This document shows positions 16,137-25,438 of a DNA stretch of 32,372 bases, in pieces (positions within the stretch are counted from its first letter, which is position 1; each line of letters opens with the position of its first letter). Both the position numbers and the translations under genes were made by a program. The notes below the pieces were generated by a model, which did not search any database, was not told the DNA's origin, and saw only the letters and a list, made by a program, of their open reading frames with translations. Origin of the DNA: JALRAP01 sp046302815 (GTDB taxonomy: Bacteria; Bacteroidota; Bacteroidia; AKYH767-A; OLB10); NCBI GenBank assembly GCA_046302815.1, contig JBKCHO010000124.1:1-32372 (forward strand), written 5' to 3'.

Positions 16137-17315
16137 TCAGATGTTCCGAATTACAATAGCGCTCGCTCCACCGCCACCGTTGCAAATACCAGCAGCACCG
16201 TAAGTAGCATTTTTTTGTTTGAGTACATGAACCAGGGTTACAACTATCCTGCAGCCGGAACTTCCCAATGGATGTCCCAATGCAACAGCTCCTCCATTTA
16301 CATTGACTTTGAAAGGATCAAGACCCATTTCCTTATTGTTAGCGATAGCTACAGCACTGAATGCCTCGTTGATTTCAAAATAATCTATCTGTTCTTTACT
16401 GAGTCCGGCTTTTTGAATGGCTTTTGGAAGGGCTTTTGAAGGTGCTGTTGTGAACCACTCTGGCGCTTGTTGGGCATCTGCAAAGGAAATCACCTCCGCC
16501 AACGGCTTTATGCCTAAAGACTCTGCCTTTTCTTTTGACATCAACACAACGGCAGAAGCACCATCATTCAACTTAGATGCATTTGCAGCAGTAACGGTAC
16601 CATCCTTTTGAAAAGCGGGTTTTAACGATGGAATTTTATTGAAATCTACTTTGCGAAACTCCTCATCCTCTGAAACTACCAACGGGTCTTTCCCTCGTTG
16701 TGGAATCTCAACCGAGACGATTTCATCTTTGAATAATCCTTTTTCATAGGATGAGGCTGACCTCTTGTATGATTCAATGGCAAAAGCATCTTGCTCTTCC
16801 CTTGTGATTTTGTATTCGGAGGCGCAAATCTCAGTGGCGTTACCCATGTGGAAGTCCTTATAAACATCCCACAAGCCATCTTTGACCAATCCGTCAAGTA
16901 CCTGTCCATGCCCAAGTCGGTATCCGTTTCTTGCCTTATCTAAGTAAAATGGTACATTAGACATCGACTCCATGCCTCCTGCCACTACAATATCGTTTTC
17001 TCCGAGCATGATAGATTGAGCACCCAGCATTATGGACTTCATACCCGAAGCGCAAACCTTATTGATGGTTGTACCAGGAGTGGTGTTTGGAAGACCAGCG
17101 CCGATGGAGGCTTGGGTTACCGGTGCTTGTCCCAAATTGGCAGCTAATACATTGCCCATGTACACCTCCTGAACATCGGATGGCTTCAATCCGGCTCTTT
17201 CAACTGCCGCTTTTATGGCTACTGCACCCAGTTGGGTAGCTGAAAAAGAACTCAGTGAACCTCCGAAAGATCCGATTGGAGTCCGTACAGCAGAAACTAT
17301 ATATACTTGTCTCAT
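16137..17315 (-). CDS. Acetyl-CoA C-acetyltransferase (thiolase)
   Basis: The 392-residue thiolase has all three catalytic residues: Cys88 (INKVCASGMKS), His348 (ALGHPLGSSGCR) and Cys378 (GICNGGGGAS). The spacing is that of biosynthetic acetoacetyl-CoA thiolases such as Zoogloea PhaA. It would condense two acetyl-CoA to acetoacetyl-CoA, or run in reverse during fatty-acid breakdown. No fadB- or hydroxybutyrate-type partner is adjacent. The start is divergent from the DEAD-box gene and has its own -7 motif. Confidence 0.95.
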   Translation of the reverse strand: MRQVYIVSAVRTPIGSFGGSLSSFSATQLGAVAIKAAVERAGLKPSDVQEVYMGNVLAANLGQAPVTQASIGAGLPNTTPGTTINKVCASGMKSIMLGAQSIMLGENDIVVAGGMESMSNVPFYLDKARNGYRLGHGQVLDGLVKDGLWDVYKDFHMGNATEICASEYKITREEQDAFAIESYKRSASSYEKGLFKDEIVSVEIPQRGKDPLVVSEDEEFRKVDFNKIPSLKPAFQKDGTVTAANASKLNDGASAVVLMSKEKAESLGIKPLAEVISFADAQQAPEWFTTAPSKALPKAIQKAGLSKEQIDYFEINEAFSAVAIANNKEMGLDPFKVNVNGGAVALGHPLGSSGCRIVVTLVHVLKQKNATYGAAGICNGGGGASAIVIRNI

Positions 17316-17356
17316 AAATGGTTGATGGCTTTTTATTGTATTTTATTCAATCGATT

Positions 17357-17364
17357 CAAAAGTA
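17357..17364 (-). promoter_or_regulatory. -7 element for the thiolase operon
   Basis: The minus-strand sequence TACTTTTG (17364-17357) fits TAnnTTTG and lies 41 bases before the ATG at 17315. A TTTG is present only about 10 bases upstream, so the -33 element is unclear. It is arranged back to back with the helicase -7 element at 17400. Confidence 0.45.
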
Positions 17365-17399
17365 ATGAATTAATCAAAGGCGAAGCGGTAATTTAAGCG

Positions 17400-17407
17400 T
17401 ACCTTTG
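17400..17407 (+). promoter_or_regulatory. -7 element for the DEAD-box helicase gene
   Basis: TACCTTTG at 17400-17407 fits TAnnTTTG and lies 39 bases before the ATG at 17447. No TTG is seen at 19-21 bases upstream. It argues against the in-frame TTG at 17405 as a start codon, since that TTG lies within the motif. Confidence 0.45.
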
Positions 17408-17446
17408 CAAAGGATTTGTCTGATTTTCAAATCAAATCCACAAAAC

Positions 17447-19216
17447 ATGGATACATTTAAAACACTGGGCCTCGATGATGAAGTGCTCAAAGGGATAGCA
17501 AAGCTGGGATTCGAGACGCCTACACCCATTCAACAACAAGCCATACCTGAATTGCTCAAGGGCGACAGGGATTTTATTGGACTCGCACAAACAGGTACCG
17601 GAAAAACCGCCGCCTTTGGATTACCACTACTGCAACTTTTGGATTTCTCCAAAAAGCAGGAGCAAGCCTTAGTTCTTGCACCTACCAGAGAGTTGTGTGT
17701 TCAAATTTCAAACGACATTAAAGACTTCGCATCCGACATGAAAGGGGTAAATATTGTCCCTGTATATGGTGGAGCAAGCATCACCCGTCAGATGGATCAA
17801 CTCCGTCGTGGAGCCCAATTGATCGTTGCAACACCAGGTCGCCTCATAGACCTATTGGACCGCAAGGCTTTGGCATTGGATAGGATTTCATTCGTAGTGC
17901 TGGATGAGGCGGATGAGATGCTGAATATGGGTTTTCAGGAGGACATCGATTATATTCTTGAGAATACGCCTGAAACCAGAAAAACATGGCTTTTCTCGGC
18001 TACCATGCCACCTGAGGTTCGTTCGATTGCAAGGAACTACATGTCGGATCCGTTTGAATTGACTGTCGGAAAGAAAAACGCGGGAGCGGAAAATATAGAA
18101 CATGTCTTTTATGCCGTGCATGCTCGCGATCGCTATCTGGCTTTGAAGCGAATCGTAGACTTTAACCCCGACATATTCGGAATCGTTTTTTGCAGGACGA
18201 AAATCGAATCCCAAGAAATTGCGGAAAAACTGATCAAGGACGGCTATAACGCCGATTCTTTGCATGGGGATTTGAGCCAACAGCAGCGCGACAAAGTAAT
18301 GGGTTTGTTCCGCGACCGTTCTTTGCAGCTTTTGATTGCAACCGATGTGGCCGCCCGAGGTATCGATGTAAGTGATATTACCCATGTAATCAATTACGAA
18401 TTGCCTGATGATACCGAAGTTTATACCCATAGAAGTGGTAGAACCGCAAGGGCTGGCAAATCAGGTATTTCCATAGCTATTGTCAACATGAAAGAGGTTG
18501 GCAAAATCAAGCAAATAGAGCGTCAGATCAATCGTAAATTCAAACACGAAAGAGTTCCTGATGGATTCCAGGTATGTGAGAGACAATTGATGCACCTCAT
18601 TACCAAAGTGCACGATGTGGAAGTGGATGAAGCGGCTATCAACTCCTATCTTCCTGGTATCTACGAATCTTTGAAGGACCTCTCGAAGGAGGAAATTATC
18701 AAGCGCTTCACTTCACTTGAATTCAACAGGTTTTTGGATTATTATCGAAACGCTCCTGACATCAATGCCGACCTAAATGGAGGTAAATCTGACCGTGGTC
18801 GTATGCGTCAGGGCAACATGGATACCATGTTCATCAATCTTGGATCCGCTGATGGTTTTGATCCAGGAAAGATGTTGAGATACATTTGCGACACAGCCGA
18901 TATAAACGGAGCAATCATAGGTCGTATCGATATTAAGGGAGTTTATTCTTTCGTCGATATCGAACGCGAGAAACTACCTGGAGTAATGACTGCATTTGAT
19001 GGCGAAGTTTTTCGTGGCAGAAAGGTGAGAACTGATATTTCACAAGGTCCTGGAAGCTCCAAGAAGTCTGGAAAAGGTAGGGAAGAAGGACGAGGTTTTT
19101 CGAAAGGTCCTCGCGGTTCTGATAGGGGTGGATACCATGCCCAAAAACAGCAAAAGGATTCAGGAAGATTCGGTGGCGATAGGGAAAAAGCTGGGGGGCG
19201 GAAAAAACGCTGGTAG
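17447..19216 (+). CDS. deaD: DEAD-box RNA helicase (DeaD/CsdA-like)
   Basis: The 589-residue helicase unwinds RNA during ribosome assembly and cold adaptation in its relatives. Motifs are Q (PTPIQQQAI), I (AQTGTGKT, Lys53), Ia (PTRELCVQ), II (DEAD at 153-156), III (SAT at 184-186), IV (VFCRTK), V (ATDVAARGID) and VI (HRSGRTARAG). A DbpA-type RNA-binding domain follows at about residues 465-540 (IGRIDIKGVYSFVDIE). The protein ends in a low-complexity Arg/Gly/Lys/Ser tail (GRGFSKGPRGSDRGG) of the RGG kind, suited to loose RNA binding. The ATG at 17447 was chosen from the promoter position and family start. Confidence 0.95.
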   Translation: MDTFKTLGLDDEVLKGIAKLGFETPTPIQQQAIPELLKGDRDFIGLAQTGTGKTAAFGLPLLQLLDFSKKQEQALVLAPTRELCVQISNDIKDFASDMKGVNIVPVYGGASITRQMDQLRRGAQLIVATPGRLIDLLDRKALALDRISFVVLDEADEMLNMGFQEDIDYILENTPETRKTWLFSATMPPEVRSIARNYMSDPFELTVGKKNAGAENIEHVFYAVHARDRYLALKRIVDFNPDIFGIVFCRTKIESQEIAEKLIKDGYNADSLHGDLSQQQRDKVMGLFRDRSLQLLIATDVAARGIDVSDITHVINYELPDDTEVYTHRSGRTARAGKSGISIAIVNMKEVGKIKQIERQINRKFKHERVPDGFQVCERQLMHLITKVHDVEVDEAAINSYLPGIYESLKDLSKEEIIKRFTSLEFNRFLDYYRNAPDINADLNGGKSDRGRMRQGNMDTMFINLGSADGFDPGKMLRYICDTADINGAIIGRIDIKGVYSFVDIEREKLPGVMTAFDGEVFRGRKVRTDISQGPGSSKKSGKGREEGRGFSKGPRGSDRGGYHAQKQQKDSGRFGGDREKAGGRKKRW

Positions 19217-19262
19217 TAACATAGGTTGATTTTTCGCAACTATAATCGTCATAACTTCATTC

Positions 19263-20291
19263 ATGATAGATCTTCGTAGCGATACTGTAACCAAGCCCAC
19301 TTCTTCCATGTTGGAAGCCATGATGGCAGCCAAAGTTGGTGATGATGTTTTTGAGGAGGACCCTTCAGTTATCGAGCTGGAGCAAAAAACAGCGGTCCTT
19401 TTTGGAAAGGAGGCGGGACTTTTTTGTCCCTCCGGAACTATGACCAATCAAATTGCAATCAAGGCACTCACCAAGCCTCAGGAGGAAATCATCTGCGATA
19501 AGACCAGTCATGTTTACTTATATGAGGGCGGAGGACTTGCTTTCAATAGTGGCTTGTCAACATGGTTGTTGGAAGGAAATAGAGGTAGGCTTACAGCCAA
19601 TCAGGTTGAGGAGGCTATTCGACCTGATAATGTGCATTATCCAAGGACAAGTGTGGTTTCGTTGGAAAACACACACAATAGGGGAGGTGGAAGTATCTAT
19701 TCGTTGGCTGATATTGAGTCCATCAGAGAAGTATGTAATCGTTACGGGTTGTTTCTTCATCTTGATGGCGCGCGTATTTTCAATGCCTTGGTTGAATCCG
19801 ATTATACCGCTCAAGAAATCGGGTCTAATTTCGATACCGTTTCAATATGCATGTCCAAAGGCTTAGGAGCACCCGTTGGATCCGTTCTTGTTGGTTCGGG
19901 TAAGTTGATTCGTGAAGCAAAGCGTATTCGCAAGGTGTTAGGTGGTGGTATGCGACAAGCCGGTTATTTGGCTAAGGCTTGCACCTATGCCCTGGACCAT
20001 CATGTGGATCGTTTGAAGGATGATCATCAAAGAGCAAAGGTTTTAGCGAAAATGCTATCCGAACTTTCTTTTGTCGATTCAGTTGTACCCGTTGAAACGA
20101 ATATAGTAGTCTCTAAGATTATTGATGATGTGCCATTGGAAAAACTACTGAAATCATTAGACCATTCTGGAATTAAGGCTGTGGCTTTTGGCAAACAATC
20201 TATGCGAATGGTTACACACCTCGACTTTGATGACACGATGTTGGACCAGGTTGGTGTCGCGTTGAAACGAATAGATTCAGAGCTCAAATAG
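19263..20291 (+). CDS. ltaE: Low-specificity L-threonine aldolase
   Basis: The 342-residue PLP enzyme cleaves L-threonine or allo-threonine to glycine and acetaldehyde. The start MIDLRSDTVTKPT is the family signature. Other marks are GDDVFEEDPSV, the cofactor-contacting HLDGAR (Asp168, Arg171), and the PLP lysine Lys199 in SICMSKGLGAPVGSVL. It follows the helicase gene by 46 bases with no terminator, and the next gene begins 2 bases after its stop, so the three are probably one transcript. No functional link to the helicase is evident. Confidence 0.93.
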   Translation: MIDLRSDTVTKPTSSMLEAMMAAKVGDDVFEEDPSVIELEQKTAVLFGKEAGLFCPSGTMTNQIAIKALTKPQEEIICDKTSHVYLYEGGGLAFNSGLSTWLLEGNRGRLTANQVEEAIRPDNVHYPRTSVVSLENTHNRGGGSIYSLADIESIREVCNRYGLFLHLDGARIFNALVESDYTAQEIGSNFDTVSICMSKGLGAPVGSVLVGSGKLIREAKRIRKVLGGGMRQAGYLAKACTYALDHHVDRLKDDHQRAKVLAKMLSELSFVDSVVPVETNIVVSKIIDDVPLEKLLKSLDHSGIKAVAFGKQSMRMVTHLDFDDTMLDQVGVALKRIDSELK

Positions 20292-20292
20292 A

Positions 20293-21009
20293 ATGATCAG
20301 AATCAACTTCATCTTTTTTTGCTTTCTATTCACTATCGGGAACGCATACTTTGTCTCGGCACAAGAGAAGGTGGTTCTTACGGGCGCGGTTATCGATGAA
20401 TTGGGTACCAATCCGGTTCAAAACTTGATGGTGGTAAGTAAGCGAACCCAGCAAGGTTACTTTAGTGGATTTGATGGACGGTTCAAGGTCAGTGTCGACC
20501 TGAATGATACGATTATCATTGCTGCTACGGGGTATTCAACATTGAAAATAGCTGTCGCAGATTCCATTGCCAAAGGGGTTTATGACTTAAGGATTTCCAT
20601 GCCACGGCTTCAGGTCAATTTAAAGCCTGTAGAGATATTCACAAAACGCGATTTGGATGAAATCGAAAGGGAAATACAGACTCTTGGTTTCGATGAAAGT
20701 GATTACATGTTGGATGGTATTGATGCCATTTCGAGCCCCATTACCGCATTGTATCTCGCTTTCAGCAAAAGGGAACGAAGCAAACGACTTGTAGCGGAAA
20801 TGCGTAATAACGATAAGCGTCGATCTCTCTTAAAGGAGCTTTTCAGGAAATATGTTGATTATGAAATTATAGATTTAGAGAACGAGGAGTTTGATCGCTT
20901 CATAGATTTTTGTAGGGTATCAGATGATTTCCTGAAATCATCTACGCAATACGACTTCATCATGTATGTGAAAAAGCGCTTTGAGGTATTCAGGATGTTA
21001 GAAAACTGA
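20293..21009 (+). CDS. Exported protein with carboxypeptidase-regulatory-like domain
   Basis: The 238-residue protein begins with a signal peptide (INFIFFCFLFTIGNAYFVSA, cut before QEKVV). Residues 28-105 form a beta-sandwich of the CarboxypepD_reg-like type (VVLTGAVIDELGTNPVQNLM, GYFSGFDGRFKVSV, IIIAATGYSTLKI), which is very common in Bacteroidota and often precedes TonB-dependent receptors. Here no receptor domain follows. The C-terminal 110 residues are helical and charged (KRERSKRLVAEMRNNDKRRS), a layout often annotated as hypothetical. It is tightly coupled to ltaE and ends 2 bases from the end of convergent hutH. The function is unknown. Confidence 0.82.
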   Translation: MIRINFIFFCFLFTIGNAYFVSAQEKVVLTGAVIDELGTNPVQNLMVVSKRTQQGYFSGFDGRFKVSVDLNDTIIIAATGYSTLKIAVADSIAKGVYDLRISMPRLQVNLKPVEIFTKRDLDEIEREIQTLGFDESDYMLDGIDAISSPITALYLAFSKRERSKRLVAEMRNNDKRRSLLKELFRKYVDYEIIDLENEEFDRFIDFCRVSDDFLKSSTQYDFIMYVKKRFEVFRMLEN

Positions 21010-21011
21010 AT

Positions 21012-22505
21012 TTAAACCAATCCCCGGTTTTTCCTGATGAAATCAGCTGCCTTATGAATGTCGGGTGCAATAACACGATCTGATTCCATAAATGGAACCG
21101 ATTCTCTGAAGGCAGAGAATACCTTCTCAACGGTTGGGCTGCTTTTCAAAGGTCTTCTAAATTCAAGAGCTTGACAAGCCGTCAACAATTCAATACCCAA
21201 AATATCATACAAATTGTTGACTATGGTGTAGGTTTTGGTGGCTGCATTGGCTCCCATGCTAACATGGTCTTCTTGTCCATTGGATGATACAATAGAATCC
21301 ACCGATGCTGGACTACAAAGCTGTTTGTTTTTGCTGACAATGGAAGCGGCAGTATATTGTGGGATCATAAATCCGGAATGAAGTCCGGCATCTTTTGCCA
21401 AAAAAGGAGGTAGCTGTCTTTGGCCAGATATAAGTAGGTAAGTTCTCCTTTCGGATATATTGCCCAATTCCGATAAAGCAATACCAAGGAAGTCAAGAGC
21501 TAGCGCAAGTGGTTGTCCATGAAAATTGCCAGCCGAAACCACCTTATCGTCATCTGGGAATATGGTTGGGTTGTCTGTCACGGAATTGATCTCGGTCAAT
21601 ATGACCTTCTCAACATATTGAATGGCATCTCTAGAGGCGCCGTGAACTTGAGGGATGCAACGGAAAGAGTATGGGTCTTGCACATGCGATTTTGGTCGCT
21701 TCGAAATCTCACTTCCTTCCAGCAAGTTTCGCATATTGTTTGCTACCTGTATTTGACCGTTGTGTGGTCGGATTTTTTGAATCGCATCCATAAAAGGATC
21801 GGTATGGCCATCAAAAGCATCAAAAGATATGGCAGCAATCACTTCAGCCCAGTGGGCCAAATTGTTGGCATGATAAACAGCCCATGCGCCGTATGAGCTC
21901 ATGAATTGAGTGCCGTTCAATAATGCCAAACCCTCTTTGGATTTAAGTTGGATGGGATGCCAGTTGTGTCTAGCCAGTGCATCTTCGGCGGTTCGTAAGG
22001 CTCCTTTGTAGTAAACTTCACCCAAACCGATCAGTGGAAGGCTCAAGTGTGCCAATGGTGCCAAATCACCAGAAGCACCTAGCGAACCCTGTTGATATAC
22101 GATTGGCAATACATCATAATTGAAGAAGTCGGCCAACCTCTGAACAGTCTCTGTTGTAACACCACTATTCCCATAGCACAGCCCTTTGATTTTTAAAAAC
22201 AGCATGAGTCTGACCAATTCAGCCGGAACCTGTTCTCCTGTGCCACAAGCATGTGACATGACTAGGTTTTTTTGCAGTGACTCAAGGTCGGAAGGGGAAA
22301 TTGTCTTATTGTATAAGCTGCCGAACCCGGTATTAATACCGTAGATGGGTGCTTGCAGATTCCTCATCCGTTCGTCTAGGTATTTTCTGCAACCATCAAC
22401 TGCGGTTAAGGATTCTTCAGTGATTTCAATGCTATAAACACCAGATAGCACCTTTTCAATTTCATCAAGTGTGATGTTTGATTTTGAAATCCTGATGGTA
22501 GGCAT
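21012..22505 (-). CDS. hutH: Histidine ammonia-lyase
   Basis: The 497-residue enzyme carries the MIO-forming tripeptide Ala144-Ser145-Gly146 in GSLGASGDLAPLAHL, the catalytic Tyr55 in APIYGINTGFG, and SRDAIQYVEK and the later MIO-enzyme motifs. Substrate-pocket residues Ser84-His85 (LVMSHACGTG) match the Ser-His pair of histidine ammonia-lyases rather than the His-Leu of tyrosine enzymes, so histidine to urocanate is preferred. Length fits. The gene lies 17 bases downstream of hisS on the same strand and is likely in its operon. No hutU, hutI or hutG gene is present in the window. Confidence 0.9.
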   Translation of the reverse strand: MPTIRISKSNITLDEIEKVLSGVYSIEITEESLTAVDGCRKYLDERMRNLQAPIYGINTGFGSLYNKTISPSDLESLQKNLVMSHACGTGEQVPAELVRLMLFLKIKGLCYGNSGVTTETVQRLADFFNYDVLPIVYQQGSLGASGDLAPLAHLSLPLIGLGEVYYKGALRTAEDALARHNWHPIQLKSKEGLALLNGTQFMSSYGAWAVYHANNLAHWAEVIAAISFDAFDGHTDPFMDAIQKIRPHNGQIQVANNMRNLLEGSEISKRPKSHVQDPYSFRCIPQVHGASRDAIQYVEKVILTEINSVTDNPTIFPDDDKVVSAGNFHGQPLALALDFLGIALSELGNISERRTYLLISGQRQLPPFLAKDAGLHSGFMIPQYTAASIVSKNKQLCSPASVDSIVSSNGQEDHVSMGANAATKTYTIVNNLYDILGIELLTACQALEFRRPLKSSPTVEKVFSAFRESVPFMESDRVIAPDIHKAADFIRKNRGLV

Positions 22506-22522
22506 AAGAATGGCGTTAAGTT

Positions 22523-23899
22523 TTAATCCAAATGGGATTTGATGTGTTGTATGATTTGATTCAGATGCAACTTGTGCTGTTCTCCGTTACGCATGTTGCG
22601 CAATGAGAGAAGTCCGCTTGCCATTTCCTCACTTCCTATTAGAATCACGAATGGGATATTATTGGAGTCGGCATATGACATTTGTTTCTTCATCTTAGTG
22701 GGGTCGGGGTAAACCTCAGTTGCAACGCCGTTCAATCGCAGTTCTCGTGCAGCCTTTTGGCAATATCTCGCCTCATCTGGACCGAAATTCACGAACATGG
22801 CCAGCGTCTTGTTACCCTTGGTTCCAATTTCATTCCATCTACCAGATTCTTCCAAAACATCGTAGATACGATCTATTCCATACGATATGCCTACACCGGA
22901 TAATCCAGGAAGTCCGAAAATACCAGTTAAGTCATCATATCTTCCACCACCGGCAATACTACCTATGGAAACATTAGTGGCTTTTACTTCGAATATGGCT
23001 CCGGTGTAATAGTTAAGTCCTCTAGCAAGGGTGAGATCCAATTCAACTCCCTCAGTTCCTGTCAGACTAATCAGTTCTCGCAATTCAGCGACCCCTTTCA
23101 TTCCAATTTCTGAATTTGAAAGCCATTTTTCCAAAAAGGATATAGCCTCTTCGGGAAGTTTGCCGTTGAAATCGAAAATGGGTTGAAGTAATTCAATGGA
23201 TTCTTTTTGAAATCCCTTGTTTAGTAATTCATCTATGACCTTGTCTTTTCCGATTTTATCGAGCTTGTCTAAAGCCACTGTGAGATCAATGATTTGATCA
23301 GGCCTGCCAGTCAATTCAGCCATTCCCGCAAGGACCTTCCTGTTATTGATTTTTATAATCACCGGGATTCCTAGTGACTGAAAAACATTCCGAGTCATTT
23401 CAACCAATTCCGCTTCGTTGTGTAAGGATGTGCTTCCAATCACATCTGCATCGCATTGAAAGAACTCACGGTAGCGTCCTTTTTGAGGACGGTCGGCTCG
23501 CCATACCGGTTGAATCTGAAAACGCTTGAATGGGAAGGTAATTTCATGCTGGTGCATGACAACATATCTTGCAAAAGGCACAGTAAGGTCGTATCGAAGT
23601 GCCCGTTCGGTCAACATCTCCGAATTGGTGTTTTTATCCAAAGACCTTTGGAAGTCGTCCATCAGCTCCTTTTTCTTAGACGATTCATGCAACCTTGAGT
23701 TCAGGATTTTGAATAAGAGCTGATCGCCTTCCTCTCCGTACTTGCCAGTTAGTGTTGAAAGTTGCTCCATGGCTGGAGTCTCTATCTGTTGGTAACCATG
23801 CAGTCGGAACACTTCCTTGATCTGGTCGAGGATGTAATTCCTTCGGATCATATCCGTAGGATTAAAATCGCGAGTGCCTTTCGGAAGGGATGGTTTCAC
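22523..23899 (-). CDS. hisS: Histidyl-tRNA synthetase
   Basis: The 458-residue class II synthetase charges tRNA-His. The opening KGTRDFNPTDMIRRNYI is typical. Motif 2 is in FQIQPVWRADRPQKGRYREF, the HisA signature is LARGLNYYTGAIFEV, and motif 3 is GVGISYGIDRIYD. A C-terminal anticodon-binding domain closes the protein (ELRLNGVATEVYPDP, MSYADSNNIPFVILIG). The start is GTG at 23899; no ATG precedes the conserved N-terminus. TATCTTTG at 23927-23920 suggests a leader of about 18 bases. It is divergent from wbqC. Confidence 0.96.
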   Translation of the reverse strand: MKPSLPKGTRDFNPTDMIRRNYILDQIKEVFRLHGYQQIETPAMEQLSTLTGKYGEEGDQLLFKILNSRLHESSKKKELMDDFQRSLDKNTNSEMLTERALRYDLTVPFARYVVMHQHEITFPFKRFQIQPVWRADRPQKGRYREFFQCDADVIGSTSLHNEAELVEMTRNVFQSLGIPVIIKINNRKVLAGMAELTGRPDQIIDLTVALDKLDKIGKDKVIDELLNKGFQKESIELLQPIFDFNGKLPEEAISFLEKWLSNSEIGMKGVAELRELISLTGTEGVELDLTLARGLNYYTGAIFEVKATNVSIGSIAGGGRYDDLTGIFGLPGLSGVGISYGIDRIYDVLEESGRWNEIGTKGNKTLAMFVNFGPDEARYCQKAARELRLNGVATEVYPDPTKMKKQMSYADSNNIPFVILIGSEEMASGLLSLRNMRNGEQHKLHLNQIIQHIKSHLD

Positions 23900-23919
23900 G
23901 GAACGGTTGGATATCTCCG

Positions 23920-23927
23920 CAAAGATA
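23920..23927 (-). promoter_or_regulatory. -7 element for hisS-hutH
   Basis: The minus-strand sequence TATCTTTG (23927-23920) fits TAnnTTTG, 20 bases before the GTG start of hisS. No TTG occurs at the expected upstream spacing, so only half of the consensus is present. Confidence 0.45.
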
Positions 23928-23958
23928 GGAATCGCCTCAGATTACTTATTTTGCATCC

Positions 23959-24561
23959 ATGATTGTTTTGAACACCTGCTACTTACCTCCGGTTTGCTAT
24001 ATGGCTCTATTGTCCCGGAACACTGTTTGTATGGATCATGATGAAAGGTATGTTAAACAGAATTTGAGAACCCGATGTCATATTTTGTCTCCCAATGGGG
24101 TCCAAACATTGACCATTCCAGTTGTACACGAAAACCTAAATCAATCGCTGGTTAAGGAGGTTCGGATTTCCTACACTTCACATTGGAGGCGACAGCATTT
24201 TAGATCAATTCAGGCAGCCTATGGAAAATCTGCATATTTTGAGCACTATGAGGATGACTTAATGGAATTGTTTGATAAGAAATACGATTATTTATGGGAG
24301 TTTAATTTGCATTCCATAAGGCTATTGGCTTCAAACATGGGATTGAATTTCGAGTTTAGTCTAGACTCTCATGAGATAGACCGTAGTGGAACCGAAATAG
24401 GCTCCTTATCGGACATTTCCAAACCAGAGGAGATTCCAATTCAGAAAAGATATTTGCAAGTTTTCAGCGACCGATTTCCCTTTTGCAGTGGATTAAGCTC
24501 ATTGGATTTATTAATGAACCTGGGTCCTCAATGTAAAAGCTACCTATTGGATTGGAATTGA
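23959..24561 (+). CDS. WbqC family protein
   Basis: The 200-residue protein resembles the WbqC-like family: N-terminal VLNTCYLPPVCYMALL, then HDERYVKQNLRTRCHILSPN with its Tyr-Lys-Gln core, and LTIPVVHENL followed by DYLWEFNLHSIRLL. WbqC proteins are found in O-antigen clusters and scattered in Bacteroidota genomes; their enzymatic role is not settled. No polysaccharide genes are nearby. The gene is divergent from hisS (59-base gap) and ends 8 bases from the end of the convergent stress-protein gene. Confidence 0.8.
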   Translation: MIVLNTCYLPPVCYMALLSRNTVCMDHDERYVKQNLRTRCHILSPNGVQTLTIPVVHENLNQSLVKEVRISYTSHWRRQHFRSIQAAYGKSAYFEHYEDDLMELFDKKYDYLWEFNLHSIRLLASNMGLNFEFSLDSHEIDRSGTEIGSLSDISKPEEIPIQKRYLQVFSDRFPFCSGLSSLDLLMNLGPQCKSYLLDWN

Positions 24562-24569
24562 TTTTTGGT

Positions 24570-25394
24570 TTAGAAGAAAAACACCGGTACTTTTTGGACA
24601 GGAATAGCCAACACAGGTATATCTGACTGCAATGCGAACCTACGGGTTATTCCCGGATCGAAAATCCTCTCAAAAATACCCCGATGGTGAGTCGTTAGCA
24701 CCAAAAGATCTGCGTCTACATCTTTGATGAATGCATCCAAACTCGATAAAACATTCACTGTTGGGATGAATGTATTTAGAACTAGGCATTCAGGTGATTT
24801 TGAGTGGATAATTTCCTTGAGTCTGAGTTGATATTGTGATACTTCCTCAGCAATTGTTTGCGAGCCAGCGCTTATCAAGTCAATCTCTATACCCTCTCCA
24901 GCCAAAGATTCTGCTATCCATTGTACGGTGTGTTCATTTTCAAGATTAGGATCAATTCCGACAACGATTTTTGAAATATTCTTATAGGGCATGGATTCAG
25001 GGATGACCAGTACAGGTATTTCAGATTTAGAAACCACGGATGAGGCATTTGAACCTATCAGCCTATCTCTTTTTTTGCTGTTTCCACTGGTGCCCATAAC
25101 TATCATGGAAACATCTGATTTTTTTGATTGAGCCAATATTTCTTCAACTACATCTCCCGAACAAAGGATGTTCCTACACGGAATGTGGAGCTCGGCGACC
25201 TGTCTTTGACAAAGCTCCATGAGATGTTCAACCCCTAGGTTTTCACTAAATGCCTCTCGATAATCCTCCTCATGGTGCACATGCATCAGTATTAGGCTGC
25301 AGGAAGTTCCTCTGCACAATTGGGTTGCAAATCTCAGCGCAATCAAAGAATTTTCTGAAAAGTCTATTGGAACTAGTAAAAGATGTGGTTTCAT
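24570..25394 (-). CDS. Tandem universal stress protein (UspA family)
   Basis: The 274-residue protein has two UspA-like domains: residues 1-135 (HLLLVPIDFSENSLIALRFA) and 140-274 (ISKIVVGIDPNLENEHTV). Domain 1 retains the nucleotide loop GTSG-x-SKKRDRLIGSNAS (G-2x-G-9x-G-S pattern), so it may bind ATP; domain 2 has a looser TTHHRGIFERIFDPGIT. It differs clearly from the Usp at 566-1417 and is probably an older paralogue. It is a single-gene unit. Upstream lies a TGAC dyad (25439-25454) that shares 10 bases with the clpB upstream region. Confidence 0.9.
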   Translation of the reverse strand: MKPHLLLVPIDFSENSLIALRFATQLCRGTSCSLILMHVHHEEDYREAFSENLGVEHLMELCQRQVAELHIPCRNILCSGDVVEEILAQSKKSDVSMIVMGTSGNSKKRDRLIGSNASSVVSKSEIPVLVIPESMPYKNISKIVVGIDPNLENEHTVQWIAESLAGEGIEIDLISAGSQTIAEEVSQYQLRLKEIIHSKSPECLVLNTFIPTVNVLSSLDAFIKDVDADLLVLTTHHRGIFERIFDPGITRRFALQSDIPVLAIPVQKVPVFFF

Positions 25395-25438
25395 TTACTT
25401 TTGATTTTTACCAAAATCACAACGATTTTTGAAATACG

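Noticed and set aside
21012..22505. Tyrosine ammonia-lyase of a flexirubin pigment cluster
   Set aside because: The pocket has Ser84-His85 as in histidine lyases rather than His-Leu, and no pigment genes are adjacent.
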